NCBI GenBank assembly: GCA_903872345.1
Contig: CAIQKM010000190.1
Span: 1 to 64,000 of the forward strand
Source of the DNA: an uncultured Verrucomicrobia subdivision 3 bacterium
GTDB lineage: Bacteria > Verrucomicrobiota > Verrucomicrobiia > Limisphaerales > UBA11358
DNA length: 64,000 bases
Reading direction: 5' to 3'
Below the pieces are notes generated by a model. It had not been told where the DNA came from. It saw only the letters and a list, made by a program, of their open reading frames with translations, and did no database searches. Positions 35,167 through 43,974 of the stretch are shown one piece after another. The translations under genes and the position numbers were made by a program. Each line of letters begins with the position of its first letter. Positions within the stretch are counted from its first letter, which is position 1.

Positions 35167-35339
35167 TGGGCGAGTTTACGGAACAGTTCGTCGTTGGTCG
35201 TAAACACTTCATCGGCGAGGCGCTTGAATTCCTCGCTCACTTCGCCATCCGACTCAATTTGATGAATGAAGGCGGCAACCTTCCGCAACTCTTCCGGCGA
35301 GAGCTGCTTGATTTCCTCAATGACTTCGGTGGCACTCAT
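35163..35339 (-). CDS. Antitoxin of the Doc pair (58 residues)
   Basis: A 58-residue acidic protein read from the ATG at 35339, starting MSATEVIEEIKQLSPEEL and ending FRKLAQ. It overlaps the toxin start by 3 bp, the normal antitoxin-first order. It is almost wholly helical, has no recognisable DNA-binding domain, and its late segment (EFKRLADEVFTTNDELFRKL) could be the toxin-neutralising helix. Assignment rests on position, size and charge. No Phd-type operator palindrome was noticed upstream. Confidence 0.7.
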   Translation of the reverse strand: MSATEVIEEIKQLSPEELRKVAAFIHQIESDGEVSEEFKRLADEVFTTNDELFRKLAQ

Positions 35340-35397
35340 GGCAATATTTTAACCACAATCCGCCGTTCCAGCAAGCCGCTTGGCAATTTCCGCCAGC

Positions 35398-37386
35398 TCA
35401 CGCCATCTTCGGCGTCAACTGCCCCGCCGACTTGTCTTTTCCGTCCGCCAGCTCAGGCGCGAAATGCTCCATCTCCTCACCCTTGCGCACCAGGCGCGCG
35501 CTGTTGAAAATTACGATCAAGGTGCCCGCCACATGCAGCATCGAAGCCGCAATCGGACCGATGTAGCCAAACGACGTCACCGTCAGACCGACCACGATGA
35601 ACAACACGCCGAACAAGAAGTTCTGGTTGATTACGGCGCGCGTGCTGCGGGACAGTTTAATCAGGAACGGCAACCGGCGCAGATCGTTGTTCATCAGCGC
35701 AATCGTCGCGCTGTGAATCGCCACTTCGCTGCCCGCCGCGCCCATCGCGATGCCGATGTCACCCGCCGCCAGCGCCGGAGCGTCATTCACGCCGTCACCG
35801 ATCACTGCGACCTTGTAACCCTTCGCCTTCACGGCATGGACAAATTCCACCTTGTTCTGTGGCAAACAGTCGCCCTTGGCCTCTTCGCAGCCGATCTCCG
35901 CCGCCACCCGCGTGGCTACCACCTGACGGTCGCCGGAAACCATGGCAATCCGGCGGACACCATTGGCCTTCAATTCCGCCAGCGCTTCCGCCGCCTCCGG
36001 ACGGGTCTTGTCCTGCATGCCCACCCAGCCGACGCAATGGCCGTTGCGCGCGATGAAAATCAGGCTCCAGCCTTCAGTTTCGTTCAGATCCACGAATTTT
36101 TCAAACCCACCGTCAATGCCGTTGTCCTTGAGCCATTGGGCCCGGCCCACGTAAACATCGGCGCCATTCACCTGCGCCCGTACGCCGCGCCCCGCGGTTT
36201 CCACAAAATCTTTTGGCTCCGCCAGCGGCAACCCCGCTTCGCCCGCCAGCGTGGCCAGCGCCTTCGCTGTCGGATGGTTGCTATAACGTTCCGCCGAGGC
36301 CGCCAGCAAAAGCAATTCCGCCGGTTTCACTTCGCCGATTGGAGCCAGCCGGCTCACCGCCAGTTGACCCGTTGTCAGCGTGCCGGTCTTGTCAAAAATG
36401 AACGCGTTGATCTTCGCCGCAAGCTCAATGTCGGCCACGTTCTTGATCAGAATACCTAACCGTGCCGCCGCCGAAAGCGCCGCCACCATCGCCGTCGGCG
36501 TCGCCAGAATGAAGGCGCAGGGACAGGACACCACAAATACCGCGATCACGCGGTTCAAATCATGCGTAAACGCCCAGACCAGCCCGCCGATCACCAGCAC
36601 CAGTGGCGTATAATAACCCATGTACTGATCCACAATCTTCTGGATCGGCAGCTTGGTCTGCTCCGCCGCCATGATGAGTTCGCGCACGCGCCCCAACGTG
36701 GTGTCTTCGCCCGCGCGGGTCACCTTGATTTCCAGCACCCCGTTCAAATTCTGCGTGCCCGCAAAAACTTCGTCCCCGGCCTTCTTGTCCGCCGGCAGGG
36801 ATTCCCCCGTGATGGTCGCCTGGTTCAAAGAACCCTGGCCATTCACGATCACACCGTCCGCCGCCACATTGTCGCCGGGCCGGATGCGAATCACATCGCC
36901 CACGGACAACTGGCTCGCGGCCACTTCTTCTTCGCTGCCATCCTTCAAAATGCGCCGTGCCTTGGTGGGCGTGAGTTTGATGAGGGATTCGATGGAATTC
37001 CGCGCGCCTTCCGCCGTGCGCGTTTCGATGATTTCACCGGTCAGCATGAAGAACGCCACCACGCCCGCAACCTGATAATCGCCGGAGGCAAACGCCGCCA
37101 GCACCGCAATCGCCACAAGTTCGTTGATGCTCAGCCGGCCCACGCGCAAATCCCGCACCGCCGTCACCACGATTGGATAACCTAGAATGATCGCCCCGAT
37201 CATCGCGCTGGCGCTGGACAGCGTGCTGCCCGCCGCAAAGAACCAGTCCACAATGAACGAGTTCAGGACAAAAACAATGCCCAGCACCACCTGGACCATG
37301 TGGACGACGGAATGCGAATGGTCGTGCCCGCAACCGCACTCCGGCCCATGCTGGTGTTGCTGACTCAAAAGCGATGTTACTTGCAT
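35398..37386 (-). CDS. P1B-type heavy-metal translocating ATPase (Zn/Cd/Co type)
   Basis: A 662-residue metal pump. The N-terminus has a His/Cys-rich tail (HQHGPECGCGHDHSH) in place of a ferredoxin-like HMA domain. The core holds the TGES actuator loop (193-196), the metal-binding Cys-Pro-Cys in the sixth helix (288-290), the phosphorylated Asp332 in DKTGT, the His-Pro dipeptide at 371-372 and the late GDGVNDAPAL hinge. It would export divalent metal ions across the inner membrane. The His-rich tail favours Zn/Cd/Co over Cu, but this is inference. It follows the SPFH genes on the same strand by 37 bp and may share their transcript. Confidence 0.93.
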   Translation of the reverse strand: MQVTSLLSQQHQHGPECGCGHDHSHSVVHMVQVVLGIVFVLNSFIVDWFFAAGSTLSSASAMIGAIILGYPIVVTAVRDLRVGRLSINELVAIAVLAAFASGDYQVAGVVAFFMLTGEIIETRTAEGARNSIESLIKLTPTKARRILKDGSEEEVAASQLSVGDVIRIRPGDNVAADGVIVNGQGSLNQATITGESLPADKKAGDEVFAGTQNLNGVLEIKVTRAGEDTTLGRVRELIMAAEQTKLPIQKIVDQYMGYYTPLVLVIGGLVWAFTHDLNRVIAVFVVSCPCAFILATPTAMVAALSAAARLGILIKNVADIELAAKINAFIFDKTGTLTTGQLAVSRLAPIGEVKPAELLLLAASAERYSNHPTAKALATLAGEAGLPLAEPKDFVETAGRGVRAQVNGADVYVGRAQWLKDNGIDGGFEKFVDLNETEGWSLIFIARNGHCVGWVGMQDKTRPEAAEALAELKANGVRRIAMVSGDRQVVATRVAAEIGCEEAKGDCLPQNKVEFVHAVKAKGYKVAVIGDGVNDAPALAAGDIGIAMGAAGSEVAIHSATIALMNNDLRRLPFLIKLSRSTRAVINQNFLFGVLFIVVGLTVTSFGYIGPIAASMLHVAGTLIVIFNSARLVRKGEEMEHFAPELADGKDKSAGQLTPKMA

Positions 37387-37423
37387 AGGATGCTGCTTTA
37401 AATTGTTTTACGTTTCCCGTTCA

Positions 37424-38542
37424 TCACGGATTCGCCGCCGATTTCGGCTGGGGCGGTTCCCGGTTCAACTGCAACCGCAATTCCCGCGCCTGACCGTCTT
37501 CGCGTTGCGGCAAGAAAATCTTGTCCTGCACATTCGTCAAAACTTGTGCCATGGCCTCGGCCAGCTTCATTTCCTCAAACAAATGCGGATTGCTCTTGTA
37601 CGCCGGCGAGTCCAGCAGTTGTTGGAAAGCTTCGGCCTGCGACTGCATGTTTGCCACGTACCGGTTCCGGGCGGATTCCGCCACGTTGGTGATCGCCGCC
37701 GCACGACCGGCCGCCTCGCTGAGGATTTTGTTGGTTTCGCTCAGGGCCAGATTGATCAGCTTCTCATGATTCTGGAGCGCGGTGGAAACCGCCGCAAAAA
37801 CATCCTTCAACTGGCGCGGTGCAATCGGCTCCACCGTGCATTCGTTGTCCAAAGCCACGCCCAGATTCTCCCGGTCCACCATCACGCGAATGTACTGGTC
37901 CACCGCGTGCGAAAAGGAGGCCCGGTTGCGAATCAGAATATCATCCACATTGAACCGTGCCGCCGTGGCAATGATGGCGTTGTTCGCCACATTCAGCACC
38001 GCGTTGGAAACGCCGTTCAAATTGAATTGCTGATTCGTGCCGCTCGCAAAATTGAAGATCGCCCGCAGCGGGTCTTCAATGTGATAAGGCACCGTCACGC
38101 GCACATGAATAATGTTGCGATCCGCCGTGATGACATAACCATCAACGGCCGGATTCAGCGACGCCGACGGCGGCGGTTCAAACCCGGATGCTTCCATTTC
38201 CGGCGTGGTGAAATACCAACCCGCCGTCGAGGTCACATGTTGCAGCTCCGTGACCGGGATGCGAACCACGTCGTCAATCGGATACGGCAGCGACCAGTGC
38301 AGGCCCGCCGTCAGCAGCATTTTCTGGCCCTCGCCAATCGGCTTGCCAAAGCGCAGCACCACCGCCCGCTCCTGCGGCCCCACCGTGAAAAATCCGGCGG
38401 CAAAAATAAGCACCACCAGCGCAAACATCGCGATTTTGACGATGATAAAGCTGCTGTGCAACGCCTCGGCCAGCGCCTGCGACCCGGCATCCCGGGTTTC
38501 CGGCGTCTGCGGCGGATGATGATGTTCGTGCTCGGTGCTCAT
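37424..38542 (-). CDS. SPFH/HflK-type membrane protein (1)
   Basis: A 372-residue protein with a His-rich N-terminus (EHEHHHPP), one membrane segment (about 34-52) and an SPFH (prohibitin) domain opening VGPQERAVVLRFGKP, as in HflK, followed by a coiled-coil segment (about 250-340). HflK and HflC form large inner-membrane assemblies around the FtsH protease and modulate its activity. This copy lies 6 bp downstream of the HflC-like gene and is the last of three SPFH genes here. It may assemble with them as a hetero-oligomer. The His-rich head together with the adjacent metal ATPase suggests a metal link, but that is a guess. Confidence 0.82.
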   Translation of the reverse strand: MSTEHEHHHPPQTPETRDAGSQALAEALHSSFIIVKIAMFALVVLIFAAGFFTVGPQERAVVLRFGKPIGEGQKMLLTAGLHWSLPYPIDDVVRIPVTELQHVTSTAGWYFTTPEMEASGFEPPPSASLNPAVDGYVITADRNIIHVRVTVPYHIEDPLRAIFNFASGTNQQFNLNGVSNAVLNVANNAIIATAARFNVDDILIRNRASFSHAVDQYIRVMVDRENLGVALDNECTVEPIAPRQLKDVFAAVSTALQNHEKLINLALSETNKILSEAAGRAAAITNVAESARNRYVANMQSQAEAFQQLLDSPAYKSNPHLFEEMKLAEAMAQVLTNVQDKIFLPQREDGQARELRLQLNREPPQPKSAANP

Positions 38543-38548
38543 GTCACA

Positions 38549-39454
38549 TCACGGATTCGCCGGGGCGGCCGGCAGATTGCGGAAAAGGTCAAATGGCGGG
38601 GTGCGCTCGTCAAAGATCAGCGTGGACTTCTGGTTCAGCGACTGCTTCAGCGCCGCCAACCGCAACTGGAACACCGCCAGTTCCGGATTTTCCTGGAACA
38701 CTTTCAAAGCTTTCACCGCCTCCGCTTCGCCTTCGCCTTCAATCCGCGTCGCCACCGCCGTCGCATTGTTAATGGTATCGGAAGCTTCGCGCTCGGCTTC
38801 GGACTTGATCCTCGTCGCCTCGGCCTCGCCTTTGTATTGCGCCTCGGTGATATACTTGTTGCGCTCGGACTTCATGCGGTCAAACACCGCCGTCGTCACA
38901 TTGTCCGGCAAACCCAATTTGCTGAACCCGAGGAACTCGACGCTGACGCCGTAATTGTTCGTCGCCAGCTTCGTCTGCACGGCGGACGCGATCTCCGCCT
39001 CGATTTGTTCAAACTTCAAATCCTGCGGATTCGCATTCACAAAGTCCGAGAGGTTGTGCTGGCCGATGACGGCCGCCTTGGAGCTGCGGACGATTTCCTC
39101 CAACTGACGCTTGGCCGCCTCCGCCGAACCGCCCGGAAACTTCGGGAAGAACACCTTCGCATCCGAAATGCGCCAGCCGACATAGACGCTCGACACCAGC
39201 AGCGCGCTGTCCGCCGTGGGATGCTCGCTGAACTTGTCCTCAAAGGTCTGGATGCGCTGGTCAAATTTATAAACCTGCTGCACCGGCCAAGGCCATTTGA
39301 AGTAAATGTTCGCGTTGGTGTATTCACCGGTCGGCTTGTTGAAAGTGGTCACGAGGGCCACCTCCGACTGCCGCACCTGGAAGGTGAACAGCAGCAGCAT
39401 AAAAATCACCACCAGCACGGCGGCTATGATGATGGTCGCAAGGTTCTTTTTCAT
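38549..39454 (-). CDS. hflC: SPFH/HflC-type protease modulator
   Basis: A 301-residue protein with an N-terminal membrane anchor (about 5-25) and an SPFH domain (VRQSEVALVTTFNKP, then IYFKWPWPVQQVYKFDQR, the HflC signature). A long helix rich in Glu, Ala and Arg (about 195-245) follows, with a short C-terminal tail. Length and motifs match HflC. Its start overlaps the end of the large SPFH gene by 4 bp, and the HflK-like gene follows after 6 bp, so all three are one operon. It probably forms a ring-like cage with its neighbours in the inner membrane. Confidence 0.87.
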   Translation of the reverse strand: MKKNLATIIIAAVLVVIFMLLLFTFQVRQSEVALVTTFNKPTGEYTNANIYFKWPWPVQQVYKFDQRIQTFEDKFSEHPTADSALLVSSVYVGWRISDAKVFFPKFPGGSAEAAKRQLEEIVRSSKAAVIGQHNLSDFVNANPQDLKFEQIEAEIASAVQTKLATNNYGVSVEFLGFSKLGLPDNVTTAVFDRMKSERNKYITEAQYKGEAEATRIKSEAEREASDTINNATAVATRIEGEGEAEAVKALKVFQENPELAVFQLRLAALKQSLNQKSTLIFDERTPPFDLFRNLPAAPANP

Positions 39455-41331
39455 GGCGTATTGTTAGTCACGTTCAAATTCAAAAGGTCATCCCGGATCT
39501 TGTCTTCCAGGTCGAAAATCACCACGTCATGCGTGTTCGTCACGAGCAGGACGTATTTGCGCGCACCCTTCGTGGCATCGGCAAAACTCTGCAAATACAG
39601 GCGCTGACGGTACACCGCCGGGGCCGCCTGATAGGCCGGGATCTGGTTCGTAAACAGGCCGGACCGCGCCAGCGCGGATAATTCCACCCGCACGCGATTC
39701 GCCTCGGCGGCGTTCGTGGTCACAAACGCCCGGGCATCCGCCAGCGCATTCGTGCGGATCGCTTCCGCCTGCGCCACCAAATTGGAGGACTGACGCGATT
39801 CCTCCGCGCCCACGACTTTTTCATACGTCGCCGCCACTTCGCTGGCCGTCGGCGGATGAATGTCCTGCAAACCAACAAATACAATCTTCACGCCCAAGCC
39901 GCGTTCGTTGGCCGCCGCCTGGAGCCGGCTCTGCACCGTGTCCGCCGCCAGCGTGCGGCCATGGGAAAGCACATCATTCAAATCCACCCCGGCCAGATAA
40001 TGCGTCACCTCACGATTGGCCAAAGCTTGCAGCAACCCCTGCGGATCGGTGTTCTTATAGACCCAGTCCATGATGTTGGTCACCTGGAACTGCACCGGAA
40101 TGCTGATCGAAATCAACCCCACCGCCCGCAGTTTGGAGGGATTGTTTGTATCCGTCTCGTCCGTCCCGGCGGAGGCTTGAGCACTGTTCCCGACCAGAAA
40201 ATTCAACTCCTTGTCATGCGTCACCGTCCACAGCACCGTCCGCGCGGCATCCTTGCTGATATCCGGCGTGTAGCCGACATAGATCGACTGGATCTGCTCG
40301 GTGCGGTAGCGGTTAATCTGATCCATCGGCCAGGGCCATTTGAAATGCATCCCCGGGTCCAGCGGCGCCGCCGCCGGCTTGCCAAAATGTTCCAAGACCG
40401 CCTGTTCCCCCACCCCGATGAAAACCACGGTAGTGGATAAAATCAACACGCCCAATTGCAACCCCAGCAACACCGGCAGATTCTTTTGCAGCGCCTGGAA
40501 AAACCAGGTTTCCGAAACCTTGAAGCCAAATTGATAGTCCAGCGTCTGCGCCGCCGTGGTGAACAGGCTCTCCGGCTGGGCCAGAATGCCCACCACCCGG
40601 CTGTCATACAGTGGACGGGTAATTTTGCCCTTCACCCGCGGACGGTATATTTCCAGCAGCAGGGTCAGCAGATTTTCCACCGCCATCAGCCCCAGCAACA
40701 CGCACAGTGCGCGCGCCATGTAAAAATCCGCGTGGGCCACCTTTGCCTCCACGCCCGCAATGCCAATCGCGACCAACCCGCAAACATACGCGCCCGCCAG
40801 CAGAAAACCCGCGCCGGGCTGCAGCAACCGGTGATTTTCCAGCCGCGCAATCGTCACCGAAAAACGTCCCAACATGAACAGCAGCAGGGCAAAAATGGCA
40901 AATAGCGAAAGCCCTGCCGCCGCGTTGACAGAATGGATTCCCGCCGTGTTCGCCCCGGTCCAGCGCCAGAGCAGCCAGCCGCCGCCGGCTTCCAGCAACA
41001 GCAGCAAAATCGCCGTGCCCGGCACAAAATACTTCTCAAACTGGCGACGCGCATTCTGGGCGGGAAAACTGCCCGAATCCTTGATCTCAAACAGCGAAGC
41101 CCCCCGGCTGCGGGCCAATTCCTCCAATTCCAGCTTTTCGGAACGTTCGTTTTCCTCCAGCCGCATCTGAAACCAACTCGCAAACGTCACCAGCACCGCC
41201 AAGCCCAAAAAGACCGACGCCACCTGCCCCGCCAGCGTGCCGGCAAAAACCGTTACGCCAAAGCCTGCCAGGAAAATCGCCAGCGCCGCCGCGAAATTCA
41301 CCAACCCGTTCTTTTGGATGTTACGTTCCAC
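39451..41331 (-). CDS. Polytopic SPFH/HflK-type protein with membrane N-terminal domain
   Basis: A 626-residue protein that joins an unusual N-terminal membrane domain to an HflK-like half. About six to seven hydrophobic segments lie in residues 10-305 (for example 11-54, 103-123, 137-158, 170-193, 203-227 and 283-306). The SPFH domain starts near VGEQAVLEHFGKP (307-319) and shows FKWPWPMDQINRYRTEQIQSIYVGY typical of HflK (pieces at about 333-357), then a coiled-coil tail. Standard HflK has one membrane helix, so the N-terminal block is an added domain. It leads the three-gene SPFH operon and overlaps hflC by 4 bp. Confidence 0.84.
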   Translation of the reverse strand: MERNIQKNGLVNFAAALAIFLAGFGVTVFAGTLAGQVASVFLGLAVLVTFASWFQMRLEENERSEKLELEELARSRGASLFEIKDSGSFPAQNARRQFEKYFVPGTAILLLLLEAGGGWLLWRWTGANTAGIHSVNAAAGLSLFAIFALLLFMLGRFSVTIARLENHRLLQPGAGFLLAGAYVCGLVAIGIAGVEAKVAHADFYMARALCVLLGLMAVENLLTLLLEIYRPRVKGKITRPLYDSRVVGILAQPESLFTTAAQTLDYQFGFKVSETWFFQALQKNLPVLLGLQLGVLILSTTVVFIGVGEQAVLEHFGKPAAAPLDPGMHFKWPWPMDQINRYRTEQIQSIYVGYTPDISKDAARTVLWTVTHDKELNFLVGNSAQASAGTDETDTNNPSKLRAVGLISISIPVQFQVTNIMDWVYKNTDPQGLLQALANREVTHYLAGVDLNDVLSHGRTLAADTVQSRLQAAANERGLGVKIVFVGLQDIHPPTASEVAATYEKVVGAEESRQSSNLVAQAEAIRTNALADARAFVTTNAAEANRVRVELSALARSGLFTNQIPAYQAAPAVYRQRLYLQSFADATKGARKYVLLVTNTHDVVIFDLEDKIRDDLLNLNVTNNTP

Positions 41332-41448
41332 AAAAATCTATATTTAAGGATTATACCGGCAAAACCGCCCATCGCAAATCCGCCCGGCATCGCGTTAGGC
41401 GACACCGGCGGCGTGATGAAAACATTTATTATGCATTGCGCTGCGATT

Positions 41449-42411
41449 TCAGTTCAATTCCCGGTCTTCAAACATCGCCGCCCCGGCCGCCAGCGCCGCC
41501 CCCGCGTAGCAGACCACATACGCCAAGGCCTTGCCCACATACGCCCACTGAAACGTGTTTTTACCCGCTTCAAGGGCGTCGGCAAGCCAGAAAATCTGCC
41601 AGTTTGGAATCACACTGTAAAGTATGGAAGCCCACCATTTGCCTTCGCCCGCCGGCCGGCCGAAGAAATAATCCGACATCAGCCCCACCAAAAAGACCGC
41701 CGAACAGATCGCCAGCGTCGGAATCGTGTCAAACCGCGTGGAACACGCCAGCGCCAGCGCCGCCAGCATCCACAGCGCAAACAATATCAATATGCCCGCC
41801 GGCACCAGACTCCAATCCACCGACGCCTGGGTGCCCAAACTCTGCATCTGCGACGTAAACTGAAGAATCACAAACGTCGCCAGCGTCGTCGTCACCACCA
41901 GCGCAAAAACCGCGTCGCTCACAAACGGCCGCCGCAGGAAGAAATTGCTGAATCCCGCCAGTAAATAAGCCAGAATCACCGCCGCCAGAAAAATTCCGAT
42001 GGCCGTCATGTCCGTCTTGCCATAAGCATCAAACGCCATCCAACCCGCGAGAATCACCCCCACCAGATTCACATACGCCAGCAGCGCCAGCGCCCCCGCC
42101 AGCCCCGCAAACTTCGCCAGCAGAAAATTCACCCGCCCCACCGGCTTGGACAACACCACCAGCGCCGTGCCCGTGCGAATCTCCCGCGCCAGCGATGCCG
42201 ACGCGCTCAACACCGCCCCGAACAACCCCGTCAGCAGCATCACCGCCAGCGCGCTCGTCTTCACCAGCTTGATTTCGTCCCCAAACGCAAAGTAATAGGG
42301 CACCGCGAGAAATATCTCAAACAGTACGGACCCGGTCATCAGCAGCAAAAAAATCGGCTGCCGGACCAGTTCCATGAACGCATTGGCCGTTATGTTCCAG
42401 AATTGACGCAT
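41449..42411 (-). CDS. ABC-2 family transporter permease
   Basis: A 320-residue polytopic protein with about six hydrophobic segments and the ABC-2 layout: an N-terminal NITANAFMELVRQPIF leader (as in many bacterial ABC-2 permeases), an AREIRTGTALVVLSKPVGR cytoplasmic loop, and helices to the end. No ATPase gene is adjacent, so its partner must be encoded elsewhere. It precedes the SPFH operon on the same strand with a 117-bp gap. Its substrate is unknown. Confidence 0.72.
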   Translation of the reverse strand: MRQFWNITANAFMELVRQPIFLLLMTGSVLFEIFLAVPYYFAFGDEIKLVKTSALAVMLLTGLFGAVLSASASLAREIRTGTALVVLSKPVGRVNFLLAKFAGLAGALALLAYVNLVGVILAGWMAFDAYGKTDMTAIGIFLAAVILAYLLAGFSNFFLRRPFVSDAVFALVVTTTLATFVILQFTSQMQSLGTQASVDWSLVPAGILILFALWMLAALALACSTRFDTIPTLAICSAVFLVGLMSDYFFGRPAGEGKWWASILYSVIPNWQIFWLADALEAGKNTFQWAYVGKALAYVVCYAGAALAAGAAMFEDRELN

Positions 42412-42743
42412 GAACTATCCCTACATACTACAAACCGCGCGCGCATTTGCCAACGGTTAATCAATGATGGCAACGAATTGAGTCAAAAAACCGCCCAAAC
42501 GTTCAAAAGAAGTTTTCCCGGCACACGCCATCCCCCTGATTTCCCCCCCAGTTCCATCACGGCACCACCACCCACCACCCCCATCACCGATAGGCCCCCT
42601 CCGCTCCCTCCGTCCCATCCCCTTTGTTCTATGCGTTCTGCGGTTAGATTCCATCCTCAACAATCTCGAACCACCCGCCCTCGTGAGGACAACCGCTTGC
42701 CGCCCGAAGCCACCGGCGCAATCGGGCGACAGCTCAGGCCTGA
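42412..42743. other. Non-coding stretch with C-rich strand bias
   Basis: A 332-bp gap between two minus-strand genes. From 42540 to 42620 the plus strand is strongly C-rich (CCCCCC, CACCACCACC) and poor in G. Reading frames here are Pro-rich and low complexity and were not accepted as genes. Nothing else is recognised. Confidence 0.4.
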
Positions 42744-43019
42744 TCATCGTAGTATCACAAACTTCAACAGTGAAACCGCTACCATCCCCAAACCGCCGAT
42801 GAACGCACAAGTCGAACGATATGGATATGGCTCCATCGGCCCGACAAACGGGCCCGACCAAAAACATGCCGCATAATCAGCCAGCATGAAAACATCAATC
42901 CCTGGCCCGCCACTGTATCGGCCGGAAAACACACGAAACTTTACGCCAGTCAGTAATACGAGTCCGACATAGACCGCAATAAAGCCTAAAAACAGGATAA
43001 CTCTGGTGCTCGTTTTCAC
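42744..43019 (-). CDS. Small membrane protein, unknown
   Basis: A 91-residue reading starting at a GTG preceded by an AAGG ribosome-binding sequence. A longer reading to 43124 adds 35 Arg-rich residues and would overlap the neighbouring gene by 4 bp, so it cannot be excluded. Two membrane segments are visible (about 5-22 and a C-terminal one at about 72-90) around a Gly-rich polar loop. I do not recognise a family. It follows the secretin-domain lipoprotein gene on the same strand. Confidence 0.45.
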   Translation of the reverse strand: MKTSTRVILFLGFIAVYVGLVLLTGVKFRVFSGRYSGGPGIDVFMLADYAACFWSGPFVGPMEPYPYRSTCAFIGGLGMVAVSLLKFVILR

Positions 43020-43120
43020 ATGAAGCCTTAATGAAAAAAAATGAGCCGCCGTCGTCTCACGATGTGAACCGCTACAGCGGAACAGCCAGCGCGGACGGGG
43101 GGCGGCTCTTGCGATTGGAA

Positions 43121-43774
43121 TCATGGCGACTTCGGCTTATCCACTTTTTCCAACATCTGCAGCTCCTGCCGGATGTTCGCAGCATAATCTCGCAGCACGA
43201 GCAGATGCTCGCCATCAATGCACACCAAGCTGTTAGGCAGTCTGGAAAAAGGCGCCAACACTGGCACGACCATGCTTGGCCGCATGTATTTCAGCCGCAC
43301 GGTTCGCATCATATAAGAGCTGGAATCCGGCAATTGCTCCCATGACCGCGTTATTTCAGGCGGGCTGGCCGTATTCACTGCGGCGGCGGCCACGACTTTA
43401 ACGGCCGTGTCGCCGGACAGCACCATTACAATTCCGTTCTCCGCCAGCACCGAATCGAGCACCTGCAACATTTGGATGCGGTTGAGCGGAGTTTTGGTTT
43501 GCAGGTTGACACGCACCTCCGGAAGTTGCCCACGAATAACGGTTCGGCCCGAAAGCTCCTGATATATCTCCAAAACCTGATCCAACGCCACGCCCTTAAA
43601 ATTCACGACCCCGTTGCTCGTCAAAGTTTCAGCCCGATGCTCTGTCGGCAAATCAAAACTGGAAAAAGTCGTTTTGTAAACCCTGGCCGGTTGGCTCGTG
43701 CGGCAACCCGCCAGCAAAAACGCGCCAAGCGCGCAGAATAAGACAACGAATTGTTTCATAAAGTTACGCCGCAT
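43121..43774 (-). CDS. Lipoprotein with a secretin/TonB short N-terminal-like domain
   Basis: A 217-residue protein read from the ATG at MRRNFMKQF, which has an AGGAGG-type site 12 bases upstream. A lipobox (LLAGC) lies near residue 24. Residues about 55-135 resemble the STN/N-domain of secretins (FKGVALDQVLEIYQELSG, VNLQTKTPLNRIQMLQVLDSVLAENGIV), as in type II and type IV pilus secretins. There is no beta-barrel secretin domain, so this is a stand-alone module. It is probably a periplasmic lipoprotein that docks to another complex. No secretion genes are nearby. Confidence 0.68.
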   Translation of the reverse strand: MRRNFMKQFVVLFCALGAFLLAGCRTSQPARVYKTTFSSFDLPTEHRAETLTSNGVVNFKGVALDQVLEIYQELSGRTVIRGQLPEVRVNLQTKTPLNRIQMLQVLDSVLAENGIVMVLSGDTAVKVVAAAAVNTASPPEITRSWEQLPDSSSYMMRTVRLKYMRPSMVVPVLAPFSRLPNSLVCIDGEHLLVLRDYAANIRQELQMLEKVDKPKSP

Positions 43775-43884
43775 GCTTCCGATTCTCCTCCTCCCGCCCA
43801 CATTGTCAACGCCGTTCCGACCGGCATTGTCCTGCGGGACGCATCCTAACACCGCCACCAAATCCTAAGCCGTGTTTAGGCTGC

Positions 43885-43968
43885 AAACCGTACGCGGGGC
43901 GGGCTTTCTCCTCTCCGCCACTGCTAAACGGGGGAGAGATGTCGGGGTGGTCCTCAGCTATCCAGCCT
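43885..43968. repeat. REP-like dispersed repeat, copy C
   Basis: Begins AAACCGTACGCGGGG, then CTCCTCTCCGCC, ACGGGGGAGAG, and GGGGTGGTCCTCAGCTATC. The order of blocks matches copies A and B with many substitutions. It lies between the lipoprotein gene and the 3' end of the GH92 gene. Confidence 0.55.
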
Positions 43969-43974
43969 TGCCTT

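Noticed and set aside
42403-42876. Plus-strand 157-residue frame
   Set aside because: Pro/Thr/Arg-rich low-complexity translation from the C-rich gap, overlapping the better-supported small membrane protein on the minus strand.
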